Shown: positions 53,061 to 63,200 of the stretch, in pieces
How the letters are laid out: each line of letters starts with the position of its first letter
Position numbering within the stretch: position 1 is the first letter of the stretch
Assembly (NCBI RefSeq): GCF_900109035.1
Contig: NZ_FNYD01000009.1
Coordinates: forward strand, 117,507 to 181,506
Length of the DNA: 64,000 bases
Direction of reading: 5' to 3'
Source: Cribrihabitans marinus
Lineage (GTDB): Bacteria; Pseudomonadota; Alphaproteobacteria; Rhodobacterales; Rhodobacteraceae
Translations under genes and position numbers: made by a program
Notes under the pieces: model-generated
What the model was told of the DNA's origin: nothing
The model's input: only the letters and a program-made list of their open reading frames with translations
The model's database searches: none

Positions 53061-54080
53061 ATGCGTGACACACTGAGATTTTCCCTTGCGACCGCGGTTG
53101 CGGGCCTGGTCATGGCCACATCCGTCGCGGCGCAGGAATACACCTTCAAGTTCCAGTCGTCCGACCCCGCGGGCAACGCCAATTTCCTGCTGCAGCAAGG
53201 CTGGGCCGAAAGCGTTTCCGAAAAGACCGATGGCCGCATCGAGATCGATCTGCTGCCGGTGGAGACCATCGTCGCGCACACAGAGACCCAGGATGCGATT
53301 GCCGCCGGCATCATCGACGGTCATTTCACCGACACGTCCTATTTCGCGGGCAAGGAGCCTGCATTCGGCCTGATCGCCAACCCGGTCGGGGCATGGTCCG
53401 ATCCCGAGCAGATGTTCGATTTCATGGAGAATGGCGGCGGCAACGAGTTGATGAACGAGATGCTGGAGCCCTATGGCCTGCATTTCATCGGCGCCACGAC
53501 CCCGGGCCTCGAAGCGTTCCTGTCCAAGGTGCCGCTTGAGGGTGTGGACGATCTGAAGGGTCTGAAGATGCGCGCGCCGGAGGGCATGGTGCAGCGGGTG
53601 TTCGCCGCGGCCGGCGCCGCGCCGGTCAACCTGCCCGGGTCCGAGGTTTTCACCTCGCTCGACAAGGGTGTGATCGACGCCGCGGACTATACCGTGTTTT
53701 CGACCAACCATGCACAGGGCATGCACGATGTTGCCAAGCATCCGGTCTATCCGGGCTTCCACTCCATGCCGCTGGTTGAGGTGAGCATCAACAAGGCCAC
53801 CTGGGACAGCCTGCCCGAGGATCTGCAAACCGCGCTGGAGGAAAGCGTGCGCGAGTTTTCCCGCTCGCAAGTCGCAGCCCTGGCCGAAGCCGACGCAGCC
53901 GCCGTCGCAGAGGCCGAAGCTTCGGGTGAAGTGACGGTGCATGACTGGCCGGACGAAGAGCGCGCGCGCTTCCGGGCCATCGCCAAGGAAGAGTGGGCCA
54001 AGGCCGCCGAAGCATCGGAAGCGTCGCAGAAGGTCTATGACACGTTGACGACTTACCTGACCGAAAACGGTCTGATGTAA
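53061..54080 (+). CDS. dctP: TRAP transporter substrate-binding protein
   Basis: A 339-residue periplasmic protein of the DctP type, with a Sec signal (MRDTLRFSLATAVAGLVMATSVAAQ). The body has the TRAP-binding features: KFQSSDPAGNANFLLQQGWAESVSEKTDGRIEIDLLPVETIV, then LKGLKMRAPEGMVQRVFAAAGAAPVNLPGSEVFTSLDKGVIDAADYTV with the conserved Arg that binds the carboxylate of the ligand. The ligand is thus a carboxylate; from the dehydratase genes that follow a sugar acid is likely. GAGGAGG precedes the ATG. A hairpin lies between it and dctQ. Confidence 0.9.
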   Translation: MRDTLRFSLATAVAGLVMATSVAAQEYTFKFQSSDPAGNANFLLQQGWAESVSEKTDGRIEIDLLPVETIVAHTETQDAIAAGIIDGHFTDTSYFAGKEPAFGLIANPVGAWSDPEQMFDFMENGGGNELMNEMLEPYGLHFIGATTPGLEAFLSKVPLEGVDDLKGLKMRAPEGMVQRVFAAAGAAPVNLPGSEVFTSLDKGVIDAADYTVFSTNHAQGMHDVAKHPVYPGFHSMPLVEVSINKATWDSLPEDLQTALEESVREFSRSQVAALAEADAAAVAEAEASGEVTVHDWPDEERARFRAIAKEEWAKAAEASEASQKVYDTLTTYLTENGLM

Positions 54081-54091
54081 CTGACCCCTCG

Positions 54092-54119
54092 ACAGCGCCC
54101 CGGTTCGCCGGGGCGCTGT
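54092..54119 (+). promoter_or_regulatory. Hairpin between dctP and dctQ
   Basis: ACAGCGCCCCGG and CCGGGGCGCTGT pair over 12 bases around a TTCG tetraloop. There is no T-run after it. It lies 12 bases after the dctP stop and probably sets a higher level of dctP mRNA than of the downstream genes. Confidence 0.6.
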
Positions 54120-54140
54120 GCAATTCCCGAGGAGAATGCC

Positions 54141-54695
54141 ATGAACGAGCCGCAAGAGACTCCGGACCGCGAAGATCACGGCGCCGCGCCCGAAGCGGGC
54201 GCGCTGGGCCGCATGATCAACGCGCTGGGCGTCGTGTTCGCCATCGGTATCCTGGCCTCTGCCGGTATTCTCTTTCTCGAGGTCATCCTGCGCTACGGTC
54301 TGAACAAGCCGACCGTCTGGGCGCACGAGACGGTGATCTTCCTCAATGCCTGTGCCTTCGTCTTCGGCGGGCTCTATGTCGCCGCGCGCGACGGGCATAT
54401 CCGCGTGGTGCTGATCTACGATCAGTTGACGGGATGGATGCGACGCATCTTCGACATCGTGATTTCCATCACCAACATGATCGCCGCCGCTTTCTTTGCA
54501 TGGGCGGCATGGCAGAGCCTGGTGCGCGCGGTCTGGACACCGGCCGGCGACGTGCGGCTGGAGACCAGCGGTTCGGCCTGGAACCCGCCGACGCCGGGTT
54601 TGCTGAAGGTATTCCTGTTCGTGGTCCTCTGCGTCATGGCGGTTCAGTTCGCGGTGCTGGCGATCAACTACTGGCGCAAGAAGGGTGACAGCTGA
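54141..54695 (+). CDS. dctQ: TRAP transporter small permease
   Basis: A 184-residue protein with four hydrophobic helices: INALGVVFAIGILASAGILFLEVILRYG, then VWAHETVIFLNACAFVFGGLYVAARDGHIRV with the conserved motif of DctQ, followed by a segment (IVISITNMIAAAFFAWAAW) and a C-terminal helix (LLKVFLFVVLCVMAVQFAVLAI). It supports the large permease. It overlaps dctM by one base (TGATG). GAGGAG precedes the start. Confidence 0.88.
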   Translation: MNEPQETPDREDHGAAPEAGALGRMINALGVVFAIGILASAGILFLEVILRYGLNKPTVWAHETVIFLNACAFVFGGLYVAARDGHIRVVLIYDQLTGWMRRIFDIVISITNMIAAAFFAWAAWQSLVRAVWTPAGDVRLETSGSAWNPPTPGLLKVFLFVVLCVMAVQFAVLAINYWRKKGDS

Positions 54696-56020
54696 TGGAC
54701 CTGTTCGGATTTCTGCCCGATTTCCAGTCGATGGGGATCGAGATGGCGACGCTCGCCATGTTCATCATGCTGCTGGGTCTGCTGATCACGGGGATGCCGC
54801 TGGCCTTCGTGACCCTGCTCGTCGCGCTGCTCTTTGCGCTGGGGTGGTTCGGGCCGATGGCAGTGCCGCTGATCACCAGCCGGATTTTCAGCTTCGTGAA
54901 CTCGTTCGTGTTCGTCTCGGTGCCGATGTTCGTGCTGATGGCGGCGATCCTCGACCGGTCGGGGATCGCGCGCGACCTGTTCGACGCGATGCGCGTGGTC
55001 GGCGGGCGCCTGCGGGGCGGGGTTGCGATCCAGACGCTGCTGGTCGCTGTCGTGCTGGCGGCCATGTCCGGGATCATCGGCGGCGAGGTTGTCCTGCTTG
55101 GCCTGCTCGCCCTGCCTCAGATGCTGCGGCTGGGCTATGACCGGCGGCTCGCGATCGGCGTCTGCTGCGCCGGTGGCGCGCTGGGCACGATGGTGCCGCC
55201 GTCGATCGTCTTGATCATCTATGGCCTGACCGCCAGCGTTTCCATCGGCGACCTGTTCACAGCGTCCTTCCTGCCGGGGCTGATGCTGGCCGGGTTCTAC
55301 ATCACCTATGTTTTGATCCGGGCCTACATCAACCCGGCCATCGCCCCGATCCCCGAGGCCAACGAGATCTCGACCGGCGAGAAACTGCGCCTGCTCAAGG
55401 GGCTGATCCTGCCGATCATGGTGGTGATCTTCGTTCTGGGGTCCATCTATGGCGGCATCGCCTCCGTGACCGAGGCCTCGGCCATCGGCGTGATCGGCGT
55501 GACCCTGTCGACCGTCATCCGGCGTGAATTCACCTGGTCGCTCATGATGGGCGCCGCGCGGCAGACATTGGCCACGGTGGGGATGATCGTCTGGATCGGC
55601 ATCGGCGCCTCGGCCCTGGTCGGCGTGTTCAACCTGATGGGCGGGATCGATTTCGTGTCCGGCCTTATCATCGGCGTTTCCGAGAATCCGACCGTGATCG
55701 TCCTGCTGATGATGGCGATCCTCTTCGTGCTGGGCATGTTTCTCGACTGGGTCGGGATCGCGCTGCTGACCATGCCGATCTTCGTGCCGATCATCCGCGA
55801 CCTCGGCCTCGACCCGGTGTGGTTCGGCGTGGTGTTCGCGATGAACATGCAGGTCAGCTTCCTGTCGCCCCCGTTCGGCCCGGCGGCGTTCTACCTGAAG
55901 TCGGTCGCGCCCCCGGACATCTCGCTGGGCGAGATCTTCCGCTCGCTGCTGCCGTTCATCGCGATGCAGATCCTGGCGGTGGCGATCCTGATCACGTTCC
56001 CGGGCGTTACCGGACGCTAG
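54695..56020 (+). CDS. dctM: TRAP transporter large permease
   Basis: A 441-residue membrane protein of the DctM type with about twelve hydrophobic segments. Family landmarks: FIMLLGLLITGMPLAFVTLLVAL, VSVPMFVLMAAILDRSGIARDLFDAM, GAVGGGALGTMVPPS-type CCAGGALGTMVPPSIVLIIYG and the C-terminal VVFAMNMQVSFLSPPFGPAAFYLKSVAP. It performs sodium-driven transport of the ligand delivered by DctP. Ends 10 bases before the enolase-superfamily gene. Confidence 0.9.
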   Translation: MDLFGFLPDFQSMGIEMATLAMFIMLLGLLITGMPLAFVTLLVALLFALGWFGPMAVPLITSRIFSFVNSFVFVSVPMFVLMAAILDRSGIARDLFDAMRVVGGRLRGGVAIQTLLVAVVLAAMSGIIGGEVVLLGLLALPQMLRLGYDRRLAIGVCCAGGALGTMVPPSIVLIIYGLTASVSIGDLFTASFLPGLMLAGFYITYVLIRAYINPAIAPIPEANEISTGEKLRLLKGLILPIMVVIFVLGSIYGGIASVTEASAIGVIGVTLSTVIRREFTWSLMMGAARQTLATVGMIVWIGIGASALVGVFNLMGGIDFVSGLIIGVSENPTVIVLLMMAILFVLGMFLDWVGIALLTMPIFVPIIRDLGLDPVWFGVVFAMNMQVSFLSPPFGPAAFYLKSVAPPDISLGEIFRSLLPFIAMQILAVAILITFPGVTGR

Positions 56021-56029
56021 GGAGCAGGC

Positions 56030-57238
56030 ATGAAGATCGACCGCATCGAAACCCTTAGGCTGGCCGAATTCCCGAACCTCATCTGGGTCGAAATCGTGAC
56101 CGAGGATGGTACCCGCGGGCTGGGTGAGACGTTCTTCGGCGCAAGCGCGGTCGAAGCCTACATTCACGACTGGTGCGCGCCGCGGCTACTGGGCCGTGAC
56201 GCAATGGCGATCCCGGCGCGGCGGGCCGATCTCAAGGATTACCTGGGTTGGCGGGGTGCGGGTGTCGAGACGCGGGCCCTGTCCGCAATCGACATCGCGC
56301 TTTGGGATCTGTTCTCGCGGGTCCACGGGAGGCCCGTTGCGGACATGCTGGGCGGCCGGTCGCGCGACCGCATCCGGACCTACAACACCTGCGCCGGCTA
56401 TCGCTACGTCCGCGGGGCGCAGGGGCAGCGCGTGGCGAATTGGCAGGCGGATGCCGCCGAGGGCCCATACGAAGATCTCGACGCGTTCCTGACGGATGCG
56501 GGCGAGCTGGCGCAATCGCTGCTGGATCAGGGCATCTCGGCGATGAAGATCTGGCCTTTCGACCCGGCTGCCGAGCGGAGCGGCGGCTGGGACATTTCCG
56601 CCGACGAGTTGAAGACCGCGCTGGAGCCGTTCGAGAAGATCCGAAAGGCGGTCGGCGACAAGATGGATATCATGGTCGAGTTCCATTCGCTGTGGTCGCC
56701 GCCGGCGGCCCGGCGGCTGGCGCATGCGCTGCGCGACTTCGATACCTACTGGCACGAGGACCCGTTTCGCCTGGAAAACCTGGGCGACCTTCGGGAATAC
56801 GCCCGACATACCGACGCGCTGATCTGCGTGTCCGAGACCCTGCCGTCGGTTCACGCCTTCCGCGACTATCTCGAAACCGGCGTCGCCGGGGTGGCCATGC
56901 TGGATCTTTCGTGGTGCGGGGGGCTCAGCGAGGCGCGCAAGATCGCCGGGATGGCCGAGGCCTTTGGCGTGCCCGTGGCCCCGCATGACTGCACTGGGCC
57001 GGTGGTGTTCGCCACGTCGTGCCACTTCTCGATGTACGCACCCAACGCGATGATCCAGGAATCCGTCCGGGCCTTCTATACCGGCTGGTATCGGGAACTT
57101 GTCGACGGGCTTCCCGAGGTTTCTGACGGGATGATCGCCATTTCCGACGCACCCGGGCACGGTGTTTCCCTGCATCCCGATCTGGTGGGCCGGGCGGATG
57201 CTGTTCACCGCGTTTCAACGAATTTCGATGGAGGCTGA
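56030..57238 (+). CDS. Enolase-superfamily (mandelate racemase/muconate lactonizing) sugar-acid dehydratase
   Basis: A 402-residue enzyme with the capping domain and TIM barrel of the enolase superfamily. The metal ligands appear in the order VEFHSLW (Glu in place of the usual Asp), HEDPF and [13 protein letters not shown] brings the catalytic His. It has MKIWPFD in the second strand. This combination resembles galactonate/gluconate-type dehydratases or unknown acid-sugar dehydratases, giving a 2-keto-3-deoxy acid. GGGAG precedes the ATG. It lies between the TRAP permease and the IlvD-like gene. Confidence 0.85.
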   Translation: MKIDRIETLRLAEFPNLIWVEIVTEDGTRGLGETFFGASAVEAYIHDWCAPRLLGRDAMAIPARRADLKDYLGWRGAGVETRALSAIDIALWDLFSRVHGRPVADMLGGRSRDRIRTYNTCAGYRYVRGAQGQRVANWQADAAEGPYEDLDAFLTDAGELAQSLLDQGISAMKIWPFDPAAERSGGWDISADELKTALEPFEKIRKAVGDKMDIMVEFHSLWSPPAARRLAHALRDFDTYWHEDPFRLENLGDLREYARHTDALICVSETLPSVHAFRDYLETGVAGVAMLDLSWCGGLSEARKIAGMAEAFGVPVAPHDCTGPVVFATSCHFSMYAPNAMIQESVRAFYTGWYRELVDGLPEVSDGMIAISDAPGHGVSLHPDLVGRADAVHRVSTNFDGG

Positions 57239-57239
57239 C

Positions 57240-59036
57240 ATGACCAATTCCGATGGCCGCACCCTGAGATCCCGGGCCTGGTTCGACAATCTGGACGATC
57301 CGGAGATGACCGCGCTCTATCTGGAACGCTATCTGAACTACGGCCTGACGATCGAGGAGTTGCGCTCGGGCAAGCCGATCATCGGTATCGCCCAGACCGG
57401 CAGCGACCTGTCGCCCTGCAACCGTCACCATGTCGAGCTGGCCAAGCGGTCGCGGGACGCGATCAGGGACGCCGGAGGCATCGCGCTGGAATTCCCGGTT
57501 CATCCGATCCAGGAGACCGGCAAGCGCCCGACCGCCATGCTGGACCGCAACCTCGCCTATCTGGGCCTGGTCGAGGCGCTTTATGGCTATCCGATCGACG
57601 GGGTGCTGCTGACGATCGGCTGCGACAAGACCACGCCCGCGCTGCTCATGGCGGCGGCGACGGTCAACATTCCGGCCTTGGCCTTCTCGGTCGGCCCGAT
57701 GCTGAACGGCTGGCATCGGGGTGAGCGGGCCGGCTCGGGCAGCGTGATCTGGAAGGCGCGCCAACAGCTCGCCGCCGGCGAGATCGACGCCCAGGGTTTC
57801 CTGGACATCGCCGCGTCCTCGGCGCCTTCGGTCGGGTATTGCAACACGATGGGTACGGCTACGACGATGAATTCCCTTGCCGAAACGCTCGGGATGCAGC
57901 TGCCCGGTTCGGCAACTATACCCGCGCCCTACCGGGAACGCGGGCAGATGGCCTATTACAGCGGCCAGCGGATCGTCGAGATGGTGCACGAGGACCTGCG
58001 CCCCGACCAGCTGATGACGCGCCAGGCATTCGAGAACGCCATCGTGGTGAATTCGGCTCTGGGCGGGTCGACCAATGCGCCGATCCACCTGAACGCCATC
58101 GCGCGTCACGTGGGGGTGGAACTCTCGAACGACGATTGGGAACGTGTCGGTTTTGCGGTTCCGCTGTTGGTCAACATGCAGCCAGTGGGCAAGTATCTCG
58201 GCGAGGACTTCCACCATGCCGGTGGCCTGCCGGCGGTGATCGGAGAGTTGTTGCGCGCGGGCGTCCTGCCGCATCCGGATGCGCTGACGGCGACCGGACG
58301 GACGGTGGCGGACACCTATGGCAAGATCCAGGCGTCCGATCCCGACGTGATCCGGCCATTCGAAAGCCCGATGGCCCGGTACGCGGGGTTCCTGAACCTG
58401 TCCGGCAATCTCTTCGACAGCGCGATCATGAAGACCTCCGCGCTCAACGAGGAATTCCGCGGCCGCTACCTGTCGGATCCGGACGATCCCGATGCTTTCG
58501 AGGGCAGCGCGGTTGTCTTTGACGGTCCCGAAGATTTCCACCACCGGATCGACGATCCCGCGCTGGATATCGTGCCGCACTCTATCCTGGTGATGCGTGG
58601 CGCCGGCCCGAAAGGGTATCCCGGCGGTGCAGAAGTGGTGAACATGCGCCCGCCATCCTACCTGATCAAACAGGGCGTCCACGCGATGCCCTGCATCGGT
58701 GACGGAAGGCAATCGGGAACATCCGGCTCGGCCTCGATCCTGAACGCCTCGCCCGAGGCGGCGGACGGCGGCGGGCTGGCACTGCTGGAAACCGGCGACC
58801 GCGTGCGGGTCGACCTGAAGACGCGTCGGGTCGAGATGCTGGTGCCGCAGGAGGAATTGCAGCGTCGGCGCGAGGCGCTTGACGCCGCCGGGGGGTTCCC
58901 GGCCCCGGCCAGCCAGACGCCGTGGCAGGCGCTGTTCCGCGAAAAGGTGCAACAGTTCAACACTGGCATGGTGCTGAAGGATGCAACCGACTACCAGGAC
59001 ATCGCCCGCAAGTCGCTGCCGCGCAACAACCACTGA
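57240..59036 (+). CDS. IlvD/Edd-family sugar-acid dehydratase
   Basis: A 598-residue iron-sulfur dehydratase. The three cysteines that bind the cluster are visible in [16 protein letters not shown] and [12 protein letters not shown]. The [18 protein letters not shown] and [21 protein letters not shown] segments form the active-site loop, with the conserved serine. Its length and sequence fit the arabinonate/xylonate/galactonate dehydratase subgroup rather than biosynthetic IlvD. A longer in-frame upstream start was not used. The ATG is one base after the stop of the preceding gene. Confidence 0.87.
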   Translation: MTNSDGRTLRSRAWFDNLDDPEMTALYLERYLNYGLTIEELRSGKPIIGIAQTGSDLSPCNRHHVELAKRSRDAIRDAGGIALEFPVHPIQETGKRPTAMLDRNLAYLGLVEALYGYPIDGVLLTIGCDKTTPALLMAAATVNIPALAFSVGPMLNGWHRGERAGSGSVIWKARQQLAAGEIDAQGFLDIAASSAPSVGYCNTMGTATTMNSLAETLGMQLPGSATIPAPYRERGQMAYYSGQRIVEMVHEDLRPDQLMTRQAFENAIVVNSALGGSTNAPIHLNAIARHVGVELSNDDWERVGFAVPLLVNMQPVGKYLGEDFHHAGGLPAVIGELLRAGVLPHPDALTATGRTVADTYGKIQASDPDVIRPFESPMARYAGFLNLSGNLFDSAIMKTSALNEEFRGRYLSDPDDPDAFEGSAVVFDGPEDFHHRIDDPALDIVPHSILVMRGAGPKGYPGGAEVVNMRPPSYLIKQGVHAMPCIGDGRQSGTSGSASILNASPEAADGGGLALLETGDRVRVDLKTRRVEMLVPQEELQRRREALDAAGGFPAPASQTPWQALFREKVQQFNTGMVLKDATDYQDIARKSLPRNNH

Positions 59037-59044
59037 GGTCATCC

Positions 59045-59974
59045 ATGTCCCATCCGTTCGACCTGCTCTGCATCGGAGAGCCGTTGTTCGAATTCAGCCA
59101 TGTCGGTGACGGCAATTGGCGCGAAGGGTTCGGCGGCGACGTGTCGAACGTGGCCATCGCCGCGGCGCGGCAAGGCGCGCGTTCGGCGCTGCTGACGCGG
59201 TTGGGCGCCGACGGGTTCGGCGACCGATTCCGCGACCTCTGGACGGTGGAGAGGGTCGATCACAGCCATGTCGCGACGGATCCCGACGCGCCCACGGGCC
59301 TCTATTTCATAACCCAGAAGGACGGCGATCACGTCTTCGACTACCGGCGCAAGGGATCCGCTGCCGCCGGTCTGTCTGAGGCGAACCTGCCGCGGGCCGC
59401 ACTGGCCCAGGCACGCATCGTGCATCTGTCGGGCATCTCGCAGGCGATCAGCCCGTCGGCCCGGGATGCCGGTTTTGCGGCGATGGAACAGGTTGCCCAG
59501 GCGGGCGGGCAGGTGTCCTATGACCCGAACCTGCGGTTGAAGCTCTGGCCGCTCGATGAGGCCCGCGACGTCATCCACAGGGCGATGGCCCATGCCGACA
59601 TCGCTCTGCCGGGGCTTGACGACGCGCGGATCCTGACCGGTCTGTCCGATCCCCGGGACATCCTTGCGTTCTATCGGGACCTCGGGCCCGAGATCGTGGC
59701 GCTGACGCTGGGCCGGGACGGGGCTATCGTGTCCCATCGCGACCAGGTCGTGTCGATTCCGGCGGTGCCTGCGGAGGCGGTTGACGCAACGGGTGCCGGA
59801 GATTGCTTCGACGGATCGTTTCTCGCCCGGCTGGCGCTTGGCGACACGGTCGAGGCTGCGGCCCGCTATGCGGTCGCGGCGGCGTCCCTGTCGGTCACGG
59901 GCCACGGTGCTGTGGCCCCGCTGCCCGACCGCGACGCTGTGCACGCTGCGCTGTCTCGGTCCAGAGCTGGTTGA
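59045..59974 (+). CDS. PfkB-family kinase, likely 2-keto-3-deoxygluconate kinase
   Basis: A 309-residue ribokinase-fold kinase. It starts with DLLCIGEPLFEFSHVGDG, has the FGGDVSNVAIAAARQGARSALLTRLGADGFG substrate-binding region and ends with DATGAGDCFDGSFLARLALGD, in which GAGD carries the catalytic Asp. This fits KDG kinase (KdgK), phosphorylating the 2-keto-3-deoxy acid formed by the dehydratases. The gene is eight bases after the IlvD-like stop. No KDPG aldolase gene follows, so the aldolase must be elsewhere. Confidence 0.86.
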   Translation: MSHPFDLLCIGEPLFEFSHVGDGNWREGFGGDVSNVAIAAARQGARSALLTRLGADGFGDRFRDLWTVERVDHSHVATDPDAPTGLYFITQKDGDHVFDYRRKGSAAAGLSEANLPRAALAQARIVHLSGISQAISPSARDAGFAAMEQVAQAGGQVSYDPNLRLKLWPLDEARDVIHRAMAHADIALPGLDDARILTGLSDPRDILAFYRDLGPEIVALTLGRDGAIVSHRDQVVSIPAVPAEAVDATGAGDCFDGSFLARLALGDTVEAAARYAVAAASLSVTGHGAVAPLPDRDAVHAALSRSRAG

Positions 59975-60246
59975 CCGCCGCGACTTCCTGTCGCCTGGTC
60001 GTCACGCCGGCTCGCCGTACTTCGACACCAGGACGGTCCAGAGGGCGTCCAGCGCGGGAAATCCCAAGTCCTTTCTGCCTGCGGCGCAGATGTTCCAGCG
60101 AATATCCTGGCGGACGGGCACCCGATCCGCAGGCGTTCGCCCCCGTTGCTGTGCAAGCGGGCAGAACTGCCGGGTCATCAAGGGATCTATACACGCATCT
60201 TTTGGATTATCCGCGCAGGGCCGGTTAGGCGACGGACTTCGCACTG

Positions 60247-61469
60247 ATGGAAAGGGGTGTCGTCGCCCAGTCCGAGGACAGGCCGAAGGCTCTTGCGATC
60301 GTGGCGGATAATGTCGGTTGGGCCAGCCTTGGAAGTCATCCCAAGGCGGTCAAGAGCATCGAGACGCCGAAGCTCGACGCGATGGAATGCCCCAGCGACC
60401 GGGTTGGCCCCGGGACGAGGCGTTCAACAATCCGTTCGGTCCGCGCAACATCGCTCATGCCTTTGCCACCGAAGAGACCGACGAGACGGATGATCCGCGG
60501 TGGGGCCGGTGGGCACCAGCGTATCGTCGATGACCGGCCTGTCCCGCCCGAACGGCAGAAGACGCTCGATAGCGAGATGACGGAAAAGACCCTGGATTCC
60601 ATCGATCGCGCCGTGCAGAGCGACACGCCGTTCTTCGTCTGGTTGGCACCGGCGCGCGCCCATGTCTGGATTCACCTGAGCCCGGAATACGAGGCGATGC
60701 CGGGCAATGGTCGCGGGCTGCAGGATGTCGTGATGAAGGAACTCGACGATAATGTCGCCAAGGTCCTGGACCATCTCGACAGCCTCGGGATCGCCGAGAA
60801 CACGATCGCGGTCGTCACCTCGGACAACGGGCCGGAGACCCTGACCTGGCCGGATGGCGGCGCCACGCCGTTCCGGGGCGAGAAGGGCACCACCTGGGAA
60901 GGCGGATTCCGCGTGCCCGCGATCATCCGCTGGCCGGGTGTGGTCGCGGAGGGTGTGGTCGAAAACGGGATTTTCGACTCTATGGATTGGATGCCCACGC
61001 TTGTCGCCGCGGCGGGCGGGCCGAAGGATCTGCGCCAGAGCCTGTCCGACGGGTTCGAGGGCTGGCAGGCGCACCCGGACGGATACAACCAGCTGCCGCT
61101 GCTGACCGGCGAGGGCGAGAGTTCCTGCAAGGAGGTGATCAAATATGACGGCACCGACCTCCAGTGCATCCGCCATTGCGACTGGAAGGCGCATTTCGTG
61201 GTGCAGGACATGGACGGGCAGGACCGAAGGATGAGTGCAATTCGCCGCTCCTCGTCAATCTTCGCCGCGATCCCTATGAGAAAGCGTCGGAAGTACCCGG
61301 CATGAATGTTAAATGGACCGGCGACCAGATGTGGGCGTTCGGCCCTGCGGCGCGGATCGTCCAGAACCATCTTTCGACCTTCGCCGAATCCCCGCGGCGC
61401 GGCGCTTTGGTTGGAAACGAGCAGCTGTTAACGAGCAGGTCAGCTCCGACACCGGCTTCTCGCAATAGG
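60247..61469 (+). pseudogene. Frameshifted arylsulfatase remnant
   Basis: Pieces of an arylsulfatase are spread over different frames. The N-terminal piece has KALAIVADNVGWASLGSH, like the metal-binding start of sulfatases. The next is in another frame (FGPRNIAHAFATEETDETDDPRWGR). The central part (DDTPFF-like SDTPFFVWLAPARAHVWIHLS, VVTSDNGPETLTWPDGGATPFRGEKG) is in the first frame, and the end (SPLLVNLRRDPYEKASEV) is in another. The active-site C/SxPSR motif is missing, so a segment has been lost. The gene is clearly not functional. It marks the start of a decaying zone. Confidence 0.8.
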
Positions 61470-61675
61470 CCCCCCCGGCCGTCCCCGTCAACCGGGGGCG
61501 GGTTATCCGGGGGGAGGGGTGCCCGTCGCCATCACGAAGGCGTGGGCACGGATTTGTCTCCGGCCGCCGGCGTCCTATGATCAAAGTTGATCGGATTCGC
61601 GGGCGACCCCGAACGACATGCCTGGACGGTGCGCGATGTTTCGGATCCGTGGCACTTAATGCGGGAGCGATGACA

Positions 61676-62176
61676 ATGACACATCCGCACCTGACCCGAC
61701 GCGATCTCGTCGCTGCAGGCGGCGCCTTGATCGGGGTGGCGCTTGCGACCGGAGGTTCCGGGCTTCTTGCACCGGCACGCGCGAATGGGCTTTCGCCGAC
61801 AACAACGATGCGCGGCGGGGCGAACAACTATCTGCCCGGCGCGCCGATCGTGGATCGGATCGGTGGAGGCGGGTTCTGGATGACCGGAACCGTTCGCCGC
61901 GCGGGTGACGGGGCGCCACTGCAAGGTGCCCGTATCCAGATCTGGGCGCACACCACCGAAGGGCATGAACGCGATCCGCACAGCCACGGTGCCACGCTGA
62001 CGGATGCCGCCGGAGTGTTCCGCCTCGAGATGCCCCAGATCGTGCCGGCCTTCGGTCAACCGCACGGGCATCTTGCCTATGACAGCGGCGACTTCGAAAC
62101 CGTCTTCCTGCGTCCCGTGATGCCAAGCTCGAAGGACACCAGCCTGGAGGCGCATTTCGTCCTTCAGCCAGCCTAG
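61676..62176 (+). CDS. Tat-exported intradiol-dioxygenase-fold protein
   Basis: A 166-residue protein with a twin-arginine leader (LTRRDLVAAGGALIGVALATGG). The mature part follows the beta-sandwich of the intradiol dioxygenases: GTVRRAGDGAPLQGARIQIW, then TDAAGVFRLEMP and GQPHGHLAY, where the HxH resembles the iron-binding His pair. The two tyrosine ligands are not evident, so a catalytic role is doubtful. The later of two ATGs was chosen because GGGAG lies eight bases before it. The next gene starts five bases after its stop. Confidence 0.7.
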   Translation: MTHPHLTRRDLVAAGGALIGVALATGGSGLLAPARANGLSPTTTMRGGANNYLPGAPIVDRIGGGGFWMTGTVRRAGDGAPLQGARIQIWAHTTEGHERDPHSHGATLTDAAGVFRLEMPQIVPAFGQPHGHLAYDSGDFETVFLRPVMPSSKDTSLEAHFVLQPA

Positions 62177-62181
62177 CGCGC

Positions 62182-62793
62182 ATGCGGCTGCTCAGCGCGA
62201 TACTGGTATGGGCGGGGTTCGGCGCCCTGGTGGGAACCCCCATTTTCATCGCGGCAGCAAGCCCGCTGCTCCAATGGCGCGATCCGGTCTATGTCGTGGC
62301 TGGTTTCGCGGGTATCGTCGCGCTGGCGCTTCTTCTCGTACAGCCCGTGCTGATCGGAGGCTACCTGCCCGGTCTCCCAAGGCGGCTGGGACGTCACGTG
62401 CATCGCTGGACTGGAAGCCTGCTGGTCGTCGCGGTCATCATCCATGTCACCGGGCTTTGGCTCACCAGCCCGCCGGACGTCATCGATGCGCTGATCTTCG
62501 CCTCGCCGACGCCGTTCGCCGCCTGGGGTGTTGTCGCCATGTGGGCCGTCTTCGCGGCGGCGATGCTGGCTTTGCTTCGACGGCGGCTCCGTTCTTGGTT
62601 GAGCGCCTGGCGCCTCGGTCACTCGGCGTTGGTCCTGGTCGCCGTCGTGGGCACGGTGATCCATGCCGTGCTCATCGAAGGGACGATGGGGATGGTGTCG
62701 AAGGCAGTCCTCTGCGCTGCGGCAATCTCGGCTGTCGTCAGAGTCATCATCGATCTCCGCACCCTGATGCTGCTGAAAAAGCCACAGGGCTGA
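62182..62793 (+). CDS. Ferric-reductase-like transmembrane protein
   Basis: A 203-residue inner-membrane protein with about five or six hydrophobic helices. His residues sit in two helices at positions that could ligate two b-type hemes: GRHVHRWTG with IIHVTGLW, and RLGHSALV with VIHAVLIEG. This pattern matches the ferric-reductase-like transmembrane family. It is encoded directly after the Tat-exported protein, so the pair may act together, with electrons passing from the membrane to the periplasmic protein. No flavin or NAD(P)H domain is seen. Confidence 0.75.
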   Translation: MRLLSAILVWAGFGALVGTPIFIAAASPLLQWRDPVYVVAGFAGIVALALLLVQPVLIGGYLPGLPRRLGRHVHRWTGSLLVVAVIIHVTGLWLTSPPDVIDALIFASPTPFAAWGVVAMWAVFAAAMLALLRRRLRSWLSAWRLGHSALVLVAVVGTVIHAVLIEGTMGMVSKAVLCAAAISAVVRVIIDLRTLMLLKKPQG

Positions 62794-62911
62794 GGGCCGG
62801 CCAGAAATGCCGGGATTGTCGGAAATTGCTCAAGGCGATCAAGGCGCGGCGATTGCCGGGACTCCTGCCGCGAATGACGCAGCCATTTGCTCACTGCCAC
62901 CGATGTTCCCG

Positions 62912-63200
62912 AAGCCGTGGGTGCGGGCCGGTGGGCCTTGCTGCCAAGGCAGTCGGATACAGCGAAGCCGGAGTGTCGGCGGAAGCTGCGATGGATATTT
63001 CCGGCATCGAGAAACCCAAATCGCTCGGCAATGCAGCGAAGATGGCCGCACACGGGTTCCTCAGTGAGGAGCTGCGTCAGGCAGCGCCGCGGTCGCTGAT
63101 CCCGGACGTAGCGGCGCACACGACCCACTTCTTTAAAGGGCCGGTAGCGCGTCGCCCGAGAGAATCCGAACTCCTGGCACAAGCGCTCGACCCCCAAGGT
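62912..63200 (-). pseudogene. AraC-family regulator C-terminal remnant
   Basis: Read on the minus strand, a reading frame shows LGVERLCQEFGFSRATRYRPF, then a stretch like a second helix-turn-helix (CIAERFGFLDAGNIHRSFRRHSGF). This is the C-terminal DNA-binding half of an AraC regulator. No sensor domain or sensible start is found, and the frame continues into unrelated sequence on both sides. It is therefore probably a fragment. The borders are approximate. Confidence 0.6.

Noticed and set aside
60247..61305. Functional arylsulfatase
   Set aside because: Essential parts lie in different frames, and the C/SxPSR active-site motif is absent. It was called as a pseudogene.
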